A stretch of DNA of 64,000 nucleotides from Datisca glomerata (lineage: Eukaryota; Streptophyta; Magnoliopsida; Cucurbitales; Datiscaceae): positions 62,001 to 126,000 of the forward strand of contig QANY01013732.1 in NCBI GenBank assembly GCA_003255025.1, given 5' to 3'. Made by a program: the position numbers and the translations under genes. The notes under the pieces were generated by a model. That model saw only the letters and a list, made by a program, of their open reading frames with translations, was not told the origin of the DNA and did no database searches. Of this stretch, positions 21,077 through 31,591 are shown piece by piece. Within the stretch, counting starts at the first letter, position 1, and each line of letters opens with the position of its first letter.

Positions 21077-22940
21077 TGTTGGAGTCTTATAAAGTAACGT
21101 TAAGTGTGTGTGTGTGTGTGTGTGAGTGAAAATAAAGAAGAATGAATGGGTAGGTAAAAAGCCAAAATCTCATATTGTTTTAGCAAGAGATAGAAGTGGG
21201 TTTATAAGTTCTTACCTTGGGCCTTGGGACAATGGTCCCAATGGGCATCACACATTTTGTTGGGGGGGGGGGGGGGGGGGNNGGGGGGGGGGGGGGGGAG
21301 TGTGAGGATATAGATGGCAACGGCCCTAAATGTGTGTGAATGAAAATAAAGATAGCTAAAAAGCCAAAATCTTACATTCCTTAGGCAAGAGAGATAAGTG
21401 TGGCTTATGAGTCCTTACGTTGGGCCTCCCCCAAAGAGCACCCCACATTTTAGTTGGGAAGTGAGGATTTATATGGCACACAAGTTTCTCACACACATGC
21501 TTGTGTGTTACCGCTGTCGGTTCGGTCTGGCCCGGATGTAACTCTAACTTTTGTCACATGTTATATCGTGTCATTACTGAGAAATTAAGAGACAAAAATT
21601 GCTGTCTCTCAACTGCTCATAAGGTGTGCATGTCATTTTTGTTGGTCGTCGCGGTGTACGTGCGACAAAAGCATGTGACGCGTGTCCATTTTAAATATTA
21701 AGCTTTTAATAAAAATTAAATATTTTAATAAAATAAAAATTACGCAACGCCACGGTAATCAAAATAAATCTTTTTATTGAAAACTCTTTTTCAACCAATC
21801 AGGATCAATTATTTATTTATATATTAAATCTAGAACATACAAGGTTAGGAATCATATACCTCTTGTAGTCTAAATCAAGTGTCCTCGCAAAACTAATCGA
21901 TTCTTCGTTCCCCTAAAATCGTTCCAACGATCAGTAAACTCTGAGATCCACACCAAGATCTTCCAAATCAATTCTCAACGTACTAGGAAGTGTGTGGGCA
22001 CGTAAAATGTAACGAAAACACTTTCATGTCTCTAAATGTACTCAACACATGAGATCTATAGATTTTACTGAGAATGACTTTTGTGAGACGATTCTCTAAA
22101 AAAACGTGATGATGATTCTTTTAGAGAATTTGATTAACTCTTAATCGTCGAAAACACTTTAGTTGGGAAGAGAGATAAGTGTGGCTTATGAGTCCTTACG
22201 TTGGGCCTCCCCCAAAGGGCACCCCTGGAACACAAGTTTCTCACACACATGCTTGTGTGTTACCGCTGTCGGTTCGGTCTGGCCCGGATGTAACTCTAAC
22301 TTTTGTCACATGTTATATCGTGTCATTACTGAGAAATTAAGAGACAAAAATTGCTGTCTCTCAACTGCTCATGAGGTGTGCATGTCATTTTTGTTGGTCG
22401 TCGCGGTGTACATGCGACAAAAGCATGTGACGCGTGTCCATTTTAAATATTAAGCTTTTAATAAAAATTGAATCTTTTAATAAAATAAAAATTACGCAAC
22501 GCCACGATAATCAAAATAAAACTTTTTATTGAAAACTCTTTTTCAACCAATCAGGATCAATTATTTATTTATATATTAAATCTTGAACATACAAGGTTAG
22601 AAATCATATACCTCTTGTAGTCTAAATCAAGTGTCCTCGCAAAACTAATCGATTCTTCGTTCCCCTAAAATCGTTCCAACGATCAGTAAACTCTGAAATC
22701 CACACCAAGATCTTCCAAGTCAATTCTCAACGTACTAGGACGTGTGTGGGCACGTAAAATGTAACGAAAACACTTTCATGTCTCTAAATGTACTCAACAC
22801 ATGAGATCTAGAGATTTTACTGAGAATGACTTTTGTGAGACGATTCTCTAAAAAAATGTGATGATGATTCTTTTAGAGAATTTGATTAACTCTTAATCGT
22901 AGAAAACACTTTTTTTCGAGAATTGTGTTCTTTTCTCAAC
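21077..22940 (+). repeat. LTR-like sequence with partial triplication and a 780-bp tandem duplication
   Basis: TGTTGGAG at 21077 looks like the 3' LTR start of the copia remnant. A block (GCCAAAATCT, then AGTCCTTACGTTGGGCC) occurs at about 21160-21260 and again from 21350. The segment 21388-22165 is then repeated nearly exactly at 22167-22920. The second copy lacks about 37 bases (CCACATTTTAGTTGGGAAGT side) and has a few substitutions. Repeated open frames at 21501 and 22163 are copies of one another and have no recognisable domain. Identity is high, so the duplication is recent. Confidence 0.75.
21261..21299 (+). repeat. Poly(G) run with two undetermined bases
   Basis: A run of G interrupted by NN at 21281-21282. 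The length is not reliable and may mark a collapsed or poorly resolved sequence. Confidence 0.9.
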
Positions 22941-24400
22941 TCTTCATTGATTAACTGATTTTCTGATTCAAGTGATTGAACTATTGAATATCTTAGGCCA
23001 TCAGAATAATATATATATATATTTTTTATAATGGCTATAAGATATTTTGAGATAATTGAAATAATATTTAATTATAAAATTATCAATAGCAGTGGGAACC
23101 ACTGCTATTGTGCACAATTGCAGTGCCACATAGCACTGCAGTGTGCCATGAGGAAGCATAGTGCCTCACGACACCACCGCAGTGCCATGTGGCACAACAG
23201 TGTTGCACACCCACTACTATAGTGTCATGTAGAATTACAGTAATCCATGTCAATCTCTGATACTCAATCAGTGATTGATACATAATAATTATTGCGTATT
23301 AAATATTTATTTTAATCAAATTAAATATATAGATATTAGTTAATTCAACATTAACACATCTGATTATCCCTATCAACTAAATTATCTGTAATTTCATTAT
23401 TAACAGATTTAGTTGGATCCAAATTAATATTTAATAATAATTTAATTATCTAATTTCATAAATTAAATATTTTATCTCACTTATAGATAATTTAAAAAAA
23501 TGATAATTATTTATATATTAATTCCGAAAATTATATTAATATATATAAATAATTCAATTAATTAATTAATCATACATAATTATCCCATAATGATGTGTTG
23601 GCCCCAGAATAAAAATTCTTTTACATGTAAGTCTTTTTCTCATGTTCTGAAATATTTACACCCTATGATGCATAGTATAAAGGGGACTTGGGGACCATGA
23701 ATCTATAATCCTAAACTCTAATAAACCAGATTATTAATTAAACTCTTTAATTCAATAATTTTATTTATTAATTATACTATTACTCCACTATAAATATAAA
23801 ATTACACTCTTAGAGATTACATATTGTATTTACAGAGTATTCTCATGTAATCCACTGATATAATCATTTCACGTAGTTCTTAAAGATTACAGATTGTATT
23901 TTCACTATAAGAAAACTGCCTACTACGTGTCATTGAAGAAGGGGCAGTTTCTATACAGTGGAAACTGCCTACTTGCTGTCTGTTGGAGAAGGGGAAATTT
24001 TTATACAGAAAACTGTCATCCTTCTATATATAAACCAATATAAATCATGTGAAGGAGCTAATAATTTTTACGATTTTTATAGAGAACAAAATTAATGTGT
24101 ATTCTGTAAAAACATTTACCGTAGTTTTCAAGCAAACCCTGAAGAATTGAAATTCATCTGTAGGTCATTACTTTAGTAAATCTCTACCGTTCTAATTTAT
24201 GTGTTGTAATTTTTCATTTTAAAATCTATAATTTCCGTGTTGAGTCTGTAATTTTTGGTTTAAAATAAATTGTTCTATTCAACTAGGATTCTAACAATGC
24301 CTTGAGCTTGACCATGGTCGAAATATATCATTGCAACTAGCAATTATTTAAAAAAAATTATTTCAGTTGGCCATATTATAATATTTCCAAATGAAAAAAA
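22941..24400. other. AT-rich region upstream of the glucosyltransferase gene
   Basis: It holds a (TA)n run near 22991, the hairpin cluster at 23084-23230, and long AT-rich sequence. A GTACACTCT-like block at 23800-23890 (TTAGAGATTACATATTGTATTT, repeated once) follows. At 23893 is CACTATAAGAAAACTGCC, which looks like a CACTA-type terminus followed by repeats of GAAGGGG and TATACAG. A TATATATAAA at 24025 could be an upstream TATA box. No gene is seen. Confidence 0.5.
23084..23230. repeat. Cluster of GCAGTG/CACTGC hairpins
   Basis: A perfect 12-bp stem (CAATAGCAGTGG and its complement, loop GAA) at 23084-23110 is followed by further inverted GCAGTG/CACTGC and TGTGCCA/TGGCACA words up to about 23225. 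The cluster can fold extensively. No coding or known RNA match. Confidence 0.65.
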
Positions 24401-24406
24401 GGCCAT

Positions 24407-24413
24407 TATAAAT
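24407..24413 (+). promoter_or_regulatory. Putative TATA box of the glucosyltransferase gene
   Basis: TATAAAT lies 39 bases before the ATG at 24452, which would leave only a very short 5' UTR. A second candidate, TATATATAAA at 24025, would give a leader of about 400 bases. The sequence alone does not decide. Confidence 0.4.
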
Positions 24414-24451
24414 TATCGCTTTGAACCTTGTATCGATCATCAAAACAAAAC

Positions 24452-25909
24452 ATGGACAGTGACTCAGACAAATCTCCAACCCATGTTTTTGTTGTATGCT
24501 ATCCAGCCCAAGGGCACATCAATCCCATGCTCAGACTAGCCAAACAACTAGCTACCAAGGGATTACTAGTCACTTTTTCTTCAACTCTACCTGTCGGAAA
24601 TGACATGCGCAAAGCAAGCAGCATCAGCGATGAGCCCACACCAATCGGCGATGGTTTCATCCGCTTTGAATTCTTCGACGATGGCTGTTCAGAGGCTCCC
24701 GCCAAGCGCGGAGATGTGGGCTTTTTTGTTCAACAGCTTGAGCTTTCAGGCAGTAAATATCTTCCCCAAATGATAGAACACAACGCCGAGGAAAACCGTC
24801 CTGTTTGTTGCATAATTTCGAACCCTTTTTTACCATGGGTTTGTGATGTTGCTTCTGATTTAAACATCCCTTGTGCTATTCTTTGGATTCAATCTTGTTC
24901 TGTTTTTTCAGCTTATTACTATTTTTACCATAAGTTGGTTCCCTTTCCTTCTGAAACCCAACCAGACGTTGACGTTCAATTGCCCTGTTTGCCTTTATTC
25001 AAATCCGATGAAATCCCAAGTTTTATGCATGCGAATGACTCACTTGTGGTTATAGGGAGGGTCATTTTAGGCCAATTCAAGAACTTGTCCATTCCATTCT
25101 GCATCTTAATGGACACTTTCCAAGAGCTTGAAAATGAAGTCATTAACCACATGTCTATGCTCTGCCCAATCAGGACTATTGGCCCACTTTTCAAAAACCC
25201 AAAATCAAACAGGAGTACTAGCAGCACTGTGCGGGGCGATTGCCTAAAAGCAGAGGATTGCATTGAGTGGTTAAACACAAAGCCAGAAGCATCTGTGGTT
25301 TACATCTCGTTTGGGAGTGTTGTCTATTTGAAACAAGAACAAGTGGATGAAATAGCATATGGGTTGTTGAAATCTGGGGTCTTTTTCATTTGGGTGCTTA
25401 AACAGCCTCATAAAGATCTGGGATGGAAGCAGCTGGAGCTGCCAAATGGGTTCGTGGAGAAAATTGAAGGAAAAGGGAAAGTTGTGCAATGGAGCTCACA
25501 AGAGGAAGTGCTTTGTCACCCATCAGTGGCTTGTTTTTTGACACATTGTGGGTGGAATTCATCAGTGGAAGCGCTTAGTTCAGGAGTGCCGATGCTGACA
25601 TTTCCACAGTGGGGAGATCAAGTGAGCAATGCGAAAGTGTTGGTGGAAGTGTATGGAGTTGGAGTTAGATTGTCTCGTGGAGCGGCGGAGAACAGATTGA
25701 TTAGTAGAGATCAGGTGGAGAAGTGTTTGTTGGAAGCAATGGTTGGGACTAAGGCTGTAGAACTGAAGCAGAATGCGTTGAAGTGGAAGAAGGCGGCGGA
25801 GGACGCGGTTGCTGAGGGTGGTTCCTCGGACATGAATTTACGAGTTTTTGTTGATGAGATTAAGAGGAGATCTGTCGGTGTTAAATTTTTGAAGTCAAAC
25901 ACTCCATAG
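24452..25909 (+). CDS. UDP-glucosyltransferase, UGT84 family (glucose-ester forming type)
   Basis: An intact intronless gene of 485 residues, the usual length for plant family 1 UGTs. It transfers glucose from UDP-glucose to small acceptors in the cytosol. UGT84 relatives make glucose esters of hydroxycinnamic, gallic or related acids; the exact acceptor cannot be read from sequence. Seen: catalytic-type His22 in PAQGHINP; ISNPFLPW (123-129), where UGT84 enzymes have Asn at the usual Asp position; IPCAILWIQSC (139-149); SVVYISFGSVVYLKQEQVDE (281-300); and the PSPG donor-sugar box from Trp347 to Gln390, with HCGWNS at 365-370 and final GDQ, the Gln favouring glucose. The frame is open eight codons further upstream but without an ATG, so 24452 is the start. 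The neighbours are all transposons. Confidence 0.95.
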   Translation: MDSDSDKSPTHVFVVCYPAQGHINPMLRLAKQLATKGLLVTFSSTLPVGNDMRKASSISDEPTPIGDGFIRFEFFDDGCSEAPAKRGDVGFFVQQLELSGSKYLPQMIEHNAEENRPVCCIISNPFLPWVCDVASDLNIPCAILWIQSCSVFSAYYYFYHKLVPFPSETQPDVDVQLPCLPLFKSDEIPSFMHANDSLVVIGRVILGQFKNLSIPFCILMDTFQELENEVINHMSMLCPIRTIGPLFKNPKSNRSTSSTVRGDCLKAEDCIEWLNTKPEASVVYISFGSVVYLKQEQVDEIAYGLLKSGVFFIWVLKQPHKDLGWKQLELPNGFVEKIEGKGKVVQWSSQEEVLCHPSVACFLTHCGWNSSVEALSSGVPMLTFPQWGDQVSNAKVLVEVYGVGVRLSRGAAENRLISRDQVEKCLLEAMVGTKAVELKQNALKWKKAAEDAVAEGGSSDMNLRVFVDEIKRRSVGVKFLKSNTP

Positions 25910-25943
25910 TCATTTTCCAAAATAGAAGCAAAATAACTCGAAG

Positions 25944-25949
25944 AATAAA
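25944..25949 (+). terminator. Poly(A) signal AATAAA
   Basis: AATAAA lies 35 bases after the stop codon of the glucosyltransferase gene, followed by AT-rich sequence, a usual distance for a plant 3' end. Confidence 0.5.
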
Positions 25950-26371
25950 AATTTCTATTATTTTCAAGTACTCGTAAAGGAAATTTTACACATATTGTAT
26001 TGTTCTTTTGTGTTTTGCCTATCCCTTATCAAAAGGTCATGGCCTCAATGTATAAGGCTTGTCCCTTATTTCGCATCACACAATTGCAGAAAATTTACAT
26101 TAAAGGGGCTTGATTCAAGTGCCTAAATTGCGGAATGGCTTTTATCATTTAGCGTTTCCTTGAAGGATACAGATGTAACTCGTCTGGAGATAAAGATGGG
26201 AAGCCCTCGAGATCAGATCTAGCATCTGTGAGATCATATCTAAGGTCCACGTGGATTAATGATATGTGACACATTAGTGTCTCTGTATATGTCATTGAAT
26301 CATGAATCAAGAGAAGTCAAAGTGTTCACACTAATCTCTTAACTTTCTAAGGTATCAAATTTGAGGGTTGA
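25950..26371. other. Spacer between glucosyltransferase gene and copia element
   Basis: No gene or repeat recognised. The last five bases, GTTGA at 26367-26371, are the left copy of the copia target-site duplication. Confidence 0.5.
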
Positions 26372-26822
26372 AGTTAGCCAAAACAAGGGTGAACATAGCA
26401 CACTAAAGGAGGTGATAAACTTATGTGTATTAAGTATTATTTCACCCTTAAATTTCAGAGAGAAAGTGACTAGTTATTTAAGGTAAGAATAAAGAATCAA
26501 GATGTTGGCAAATGATTGGATGATAATATTCATCCAATCATTTGCCAATTATGGTTACAACTACAGGATTCTCTCTCAAACCAATGAGATGCGAACAGCA
26601 GTGAAGGCAGTTGAGATATTCTTCACCAGAGTGAGCTAATTAGAGAGACACAGATGGAAACTAAGCTGTAAATGAAACCTCAACAAAAAATCCATGCAGA
26701 TTTATGTTGGAAAGTGAAGCTGCAAGTGAGAAGTTTGTATCAGGTGAGTTGTACACGAAGCAACATTGATTTCCTTGATTCTTGAAGCTGTAGTTGTGGG
26801 GGTACCAGTATAATCTTTAACA
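26372..26822 (-). repeat. 3' LTR of the copia element
   Basis: On the minus strand it starts TGTTAAAG directly after AGAGGGGA and ends GGCTAACT. It contains a perfect hairpin at about 26508-26545. Confidence 0.9.
26508..26545. repeat. Perfect hairpin in copia LTR
   Basis: The arms are CAAATGATTGGATGA and TCATCCAATCATTTG around TAATAT. The same hairpin, with small changes, occurs in the other LTR at about 29818-29856. Confidence 0.85.
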
Positions 26823-26829
26823 TCCCCTC

Positions 26830-27050
26830 TCAAGCGCAATGGGGAGGAGTCCACATGAAGCTTGTTACGGAGATCACTGAACTGAGAAGGATGAAGAGCT
26901 TTGGTGAAGATATAACAAACTGAATATCCAACTTTTTGGTAAGAACCTTTTCATGAACAAAGTGAACATCAATTTTGATGAGAAAAAGAAAGGTACATGT
27001 ATTGAAGGAACATGATAAGAATGTGTTAAAGTAGAAGAAAAGTTGAGAGA
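26830..27050 (-). pseudogene. Copia RNase H C-terminal remnant
   Basis: Across two frames the usual copia end can be read: IDVHFVHEKVLTKKLDI (about 26975-26920), then FTKALHPSQFSDLRNKLHVD and SSPLRLRG just before the polypurine tract. The sequence before it is integrase-like, so the junction marks the deletion of RT and most of RNase H, near 27050-27150. Confidence 0.75.
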
Positions 27051-27149
27051 AGTACCTATCACAGCAACACCGAAAACATTTACTTGCTGTGGTGAGAGAC
27101 AAGATGCAGAAGGAGTCTTCCTTGAAGATGGTAAAGATGAGTTTATACC

Positions 27150-28537
27150 ATGAACCAGTGAAGGAGATTAATTAAAGGTAGGGAGAAGAAGGACTGATTG
27201 AGATGAAGGACAAGATTTTGTAGGTAGGAGACTCGAATAGGGACATTTTTTTCATTGAAGGTGTCACTTTTGCATATGTAGATCCTTCCTGTGAATGGGT
27301 TAAGACACTTATAACATTTGTGTGAGCTGCTATATCCTAGAAAAACACATTTATAGGAATGATAGTTAAACTTGTGATATGGTGTGACCTGAGAAAGGGG
27401 AAACTAGAGCAGCCAAAAACTTTAAAAAGGGAATAGTTGGGTATGGAATGAAACAAGAGTTATGAGGTGAATGATTGTGAAGAGTAGGTGTAGGAAGGAG
27501 ATTAATTAAGTAAATGGTAGTGTGAAAAGCCTCCCACCAGAGAGACAAGGGAAGTTGAGCATGAGCAAGCAATGTAAGACCATTTTCTACAATGCCCCTA
27601 TCTCCACTCTACCATTTTGTTGGTGAGTGTGAGGATAAAGGTCTCTAAACGCAATCCCTAATTGAGTTAGCAAAGGTAAAAATGCACGGTATTCACCTCC
27701 CCAATCAGTTTGTAAGCATTTTAGTTTATTATTAAATTGTCTTTCAATGTAGGAGAGGAAGTGGATGAAGACAATTTTGGCCTCAGATTTTAACTTGAGA
27801 GGAAATATCCAAGTGTATTGAGTATGGTCATCTACAAAGCTTATATAATAACGATATCCAAGTCTATATAAGTATGGGGAAGGTCCCTATAGATTTGAGT
27901 GAACCAAATGAAAGGGAAATTGATCATTGTTAGGGGAGGAGGGAAAGTTAGCTTGATGAGTTTTACCAAGGTAACATGAATCACAGAAGCTAATTTCATT
28001 GCTACTAAAAGGGAAAGGTACATGCTTAGATATCATTCTTAAAATAGAAGCTGAGGGATGCCCTAGTCTATAATGCCACAAATTGGCTTCATTTTGTTGA
28101 GCTAAAGTAATAAGAAAACATGAATTAGACTTAGGAAAATTAAAACCAGGAACTGAGCTAGACTTGATTGATGGAGATGTGAGCTTCTTCACTGAAAAAT
28201 GGTAAAGACCATCTTTAAGGACACCCTGTAGAAGTGTTGCCTTCGTACTCATGTCTTGCACAAAGAAATAAAATGAACCAAATGCCACAATAACAAGATT
28301 TGTGGTTGTTAGTTTGGAAACACTAAGTAAATTTTTTATTGCAGAAGGAACACAAAGAAGCTCATCTAATGTTAAAGTGATGTAAGGGTTGTTACTTTGA
28401 ATGACGATTTTACCAATATGAGAGATAGGCAACAGATCACCATTACCTACAGCCAACTTTTGTTTACCTTTATAAGTGTCCTTGAGAGACAAATTAGAGA
28501 TGTCAGGAGTAACATTGGTGTTTGCACCACTATCCAT
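27150..28537 (-). pseudogene. Copia protease and integrase region, broken
   Basis: It opens with the protease motif MDSGANTNVT (28537) and NLLSVSKLT. GAG-pre-integrase follows with LWHYRLGHPS and FCDSCYLGKTH, holding the His/Cys zinc residues (about 28090-27960). Then the integrase core: FVDDHTQYTWIF, CLQTDWGGEYRAFL and an HQQNGRVE block, and ALLAHAQLPLSLWWEAF-like sequence to about 27300. Stops and frameshifts occur after the zinc region. These activities would cut the polyprotein and insert the cDNA. Confidence 0.85.
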
Positions 28538-28539
28538 GA

Positions 28540-29645
28540 ACTAGGAGGTGTCCTCAACTGAGCTAGGAGCTGAGAGATAAGCAGAATGAGCTTATGTAGA
28601 ATTTCCAAATGAAGAATTGTTACTTGATTGAGAAATTGAAGTCTAGAATTCATGATTAAATCTGCTACGACTGGTAGAAGCATCGAGGCCAGGACATCTA
28701 CAAGTTTGACACATGGGTCTAGAATTATTCCTTCCTCTACCTTTTCCTCTACCCCTGTAATTTGGACTGTAACCCCTAGTATTAGGTGATTGTTGATGTT
28801 GAGAAGGGTGTTTATCAGTTTGTCGATTGAGATTAGCAACATGGTAGATAAGTGCTGAATTTCCATTTGAACAGGGATATTTTGTTCCTCTAAGTGCATT
28901 TCATGGCTTTGAAGCATAAATTCTGCTTCCTGTAAGGATACATACTCACTTCTAGATGTAAGATAAACAACAACTGCATCATATTCATTATCTAATCCTT
29001 CTAGAATATATAAAAGTAAGCCATCATCTTTAATTAGTTGACTAGTGACAGATAAACTATCAGCTATGTTCTTCATTTTTAAAATGAAGTCATTAATACG
29101 TGAGTTTCCCTTTTTAATTATTTGAAGTTGATACCTGAGCTGTAATGTTCTTGCCTTGGATTGGGATGCAAAAATTTGTTTAAGAGCTCTCCAAACTTCT
29201 TGGGAGTTTAAGCATCTGACTACATGGCCAAACATGGCCTCAATAATTGATGACATCAACCAGCTCATAAGATGCTGGTATGTAATTCTCCAGTTAACAA
29301 AGGCAGGATTGAGAATAAAAGAGCTTCACTGATACCATTGGTTTGCTCAGGTCTGTAATTAGGATTAGGAGTAAATTCTTTTGGAGCGGGTACAAGGCCA
29401 TAGAGGTACTGCTCTAGATCATACGCTCGAACAATGTAGAGTATCTGTAACTTTCAGAACACATAATTAGAGCGATCTAATCTTATTGAAATAGTTACAA
29501 TGTTAGTGGGCAACATGTTGGGTAAAGAAGAAAGCTGCGTGAAGGAAAAATTTGGAGTAGTTAGAATGCTGGAAGTAGGAGTGTTTGCAGCAACGAAAGT
29601 TGTATTGGCTTAATGGTTGGCTTCATTAGAGGTTAAGTCTGCCAT
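28540..29645 (-). pseudogene. Copia gag, broken
   Basis: It begins MADLTSNEANH just after the primer site. The UBN2-type gag core follows at 29268-28870 (VWRALKQIFASQSKARTLQL, RINDFILKMKNIADSL, LYILEGLDNEYDAVV). After a Gly/Arg-rich part comes a degenerate zinc knuckle, CQTC, near 28700. At least two frameshifts and several stops break it. Confidence 0.85.
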
Positions 29646-29675
29646 GGGATCGAAGGAAAAAAAGCAGGCTGATAC

Positions 29676-29688
29676 GGCTCTGATACCA
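29676..29688 (-). other. Primer-binding site (initiator tRNA-Met)
   Basis: TGGTATCAGAGCC on the minus strand, immediately next to the 5' LTR end. A perfect match to the common plant copia primer site. Confidence 0.92.
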
Positions 29689-30130
29689 AGTTAGCCAAAA
29701 CATGGGCGAACAAAGCACACTAAAAGAGGCAATAAACTTCTGTATATTAAGTATTATTTCACCCTTAAATTATAGAGAGAAAGAGACTAGCTATTTAAGG
29801 TAAGCATAAATATGTTGGAAAATGATTGGATGATAATATTCATCCAATCATTTGGGAATTAAGGTTACAACGGCAGGATTCTCTCTCGACCAATGAGATG
29901 CGAACAACATTGAAGGTAGTTGAGATATTCTTCGCCAGAGTGACCAAATGAGAGAGACGTAGCTGGAAGCTGAGCTGTAAATGAAACGTTAGTAAAAAAT
30001 CCATCCAGATCTACATAGGAAAGTGAAACTGCAAGTGAGAAGTTTGTATCGGGTGAGTTGTACATGAAGCAGTATTGATTTCCTTGATTCTTGAAGCTGT
30101 AGCTGTGGGGGTACTAGTTGATCTTTAATT
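29689..30130 (-). repeat. 5' LTR of the copia element
   Basis: Colinear with 26372-26822 with scattered substitutions and small indels. The first two bases of the LTR appear mutated (AATTAAAG where the 3' LTR has TGTTAAAG). Confidence 0.9.
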
Positions 30131-30135
30131 GTTGA

Positions 30136-30952
30136 TTGTATGATATAAGTGAAGAAATCTTATTGAGTCATGATTCTAATGCATTTCTAGAGGAAGTTAT
30201 ATTTTTTTTTCATATTGTTCATGTGAACCGTTGAGTTCGAGAATTAATGAATTCTCATTTGTTTTGTTTCATTTGAAATTTCTTAGAGGAGTTACTTAAC
30301 CTATAAGCATTGTATTCTACAAGTCGTGAGCTTACATTAATCTTGAAAGAAGAAGAAATATCACATTGAAAATTGTCTATGCTTGGAGGGTTGTTCCAAG
30401 TCTTCACTATTTATATAGTAGCAACGTAAGCCTTCGACAATCAGGTGAATTTTGAATATGTTTCATGATGTGTTTTTCCTTCTCTTATCGAACTTTTATA
30501 TCTCTTTGGTAGATTCCTTAAAGTCATGAGTTCATAAGTCATGTATCCTTTACTCTACTCCTTTGGGTGGTGATATATGTATCTTTTAGGTGTTCTAATA
30601 GGGTGGTGAACTTGTTACTATTTAAGCTAATTTATTTCCCATATTTCTAACATGTGTATCAAATTAGTATTAGAGCTCTTGATTTGGCCATTCGTCGTGC
30701 TCAAAATGTTCAAGAACAACCTGTTCACGAAAAAGATATTCATGTGATGTAATTTTTGTAATCGAACCGAATTCACCGGTTACCTATACTACTGAACCAA
30801 ATCGAATCGGTATAACCAAAAGAACCGAACCGAATAAAACTGAAGTAAGCAGTTCGGTTCGATTATTTGTAACCACTTCGATTACAATTGTAAAATTTTT
30901 AGAAAAAATAGTTAAAATCATTAAATTGAAATTATCAACACTCAAGATGATT
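30136..30952. other. Spacer between copia element and pararetrovirus
   Basis: No gene. 30755-30880 has many AACCGAACCGAAT-type words in both orientations, similar to 11090-11380; this may be part of an old small transposon. AT-rich elsewhere. Confidence 0.45.
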
Positions 30953-30970
30953 AATATATATATATATANA
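30953..30970. repeat. (TA)n at left edge of pararetrovirus
   Basis: A pure TA run with one undetermined base at 30969, directly next to viral sequence. Confidence 0.85.
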
Positions 30971-31261
30971 CAGTATTTAAGAGGGGGTATTAAAAGACAA
31001 AGAAGATAAACAGTAAAAACTGTATTAATAAATAGTAAAAATAGTTACTGTACTAAGGTGTAAGATTAAAAACTTACACAAACAGATTTTATTGGCAACA
31101 ATAAATTAGTGCTCCCGCTCACTAATTTACGTTGAAAAAAAAGAAGAAAAGATTTATAAAAGAGGAGTAGAAGAAGAAAGTTTTGTTTCAGATAATAGGT
31201 TTTAACTCTCAAATAGTAAGAGTTGTAAAATGAGTTCTGATTCACAAATGGGAGATGCTAC

Positions 31262-31269
31262 CTATTTAT
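31262..31269 (-). promoter_or_regulatory. Putative pararetroviral promoter TATA box
   Basis: CTATAAATAGG on the minus strand, in the non-coding region after the second ORF, the place of the full-length transcript promoter in caulimovirids. Transcription would start near 31235 and run out of the linear copy, so the integrated order does not let it read the genes. Confidence 0.5.
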
Positions 31270-31591
31270 AGCTAAGGAAAGTGGAGTTCACCGGGAACTC
31301 ATCACTTACCTGAACTATTCTATTCTACAAAAGTAAAAACATTTTACATTTCTACTTTTGTTTACTTTTGACTAAAAATAGTAAAAAATACAATGATTAC
31401 AAAGAGACAAATTACAAAAAATATTTGACAGGCGAAGTCCTTTGTAGTCGTCATGATTGGTTGAGACTGTTGGTGGATAATTGTTATCCTGATGTTGTCC
31501 TTTGATTGTGTTGAAGAGCATGATGGTCATTGCATTGTGCTTCTTATCATGATCTCTTAAATACCTTATTGGTATTTTGCCAACAATGAAA

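Larger units (their letters stand above)
26372..30130 (-). mobile_element. Copia LTR retrotransposon with internal deletion
   Basis: A 3.76-kb element on the minus strand bounded by a 5-bp target duplication GTTGA (26367-26371 and 30131-30135). The LTRs are 29689-30130 (5') and 26372-26822 (3'), about 440-450 bp and clearly diverged from each other. It has an initiator-Met primer site and a polypurine tract. Gag, protease, integrase N-terminus and integrase core are present but broken; reverse transcriptase and most of RNase H are deleted, and only the last RNase H residues remain before the 3' LTR. Confidence 0.92.

Noticed and set aside
21501..22453. Two related small frames (66 and 96 codons) as a duplicated gene
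   Set aside because: They reflect the 780-bp DNA duplication. There is no domain, and the sequence is LTR-like non-coding DNA.
24428..24451. Eight extra in-frame codons upstream of the glucosyltransferase ATG
   Set aside because: They begin with TTG, not ATG. The first ATG at 24452 gives the usual family N-terminus.
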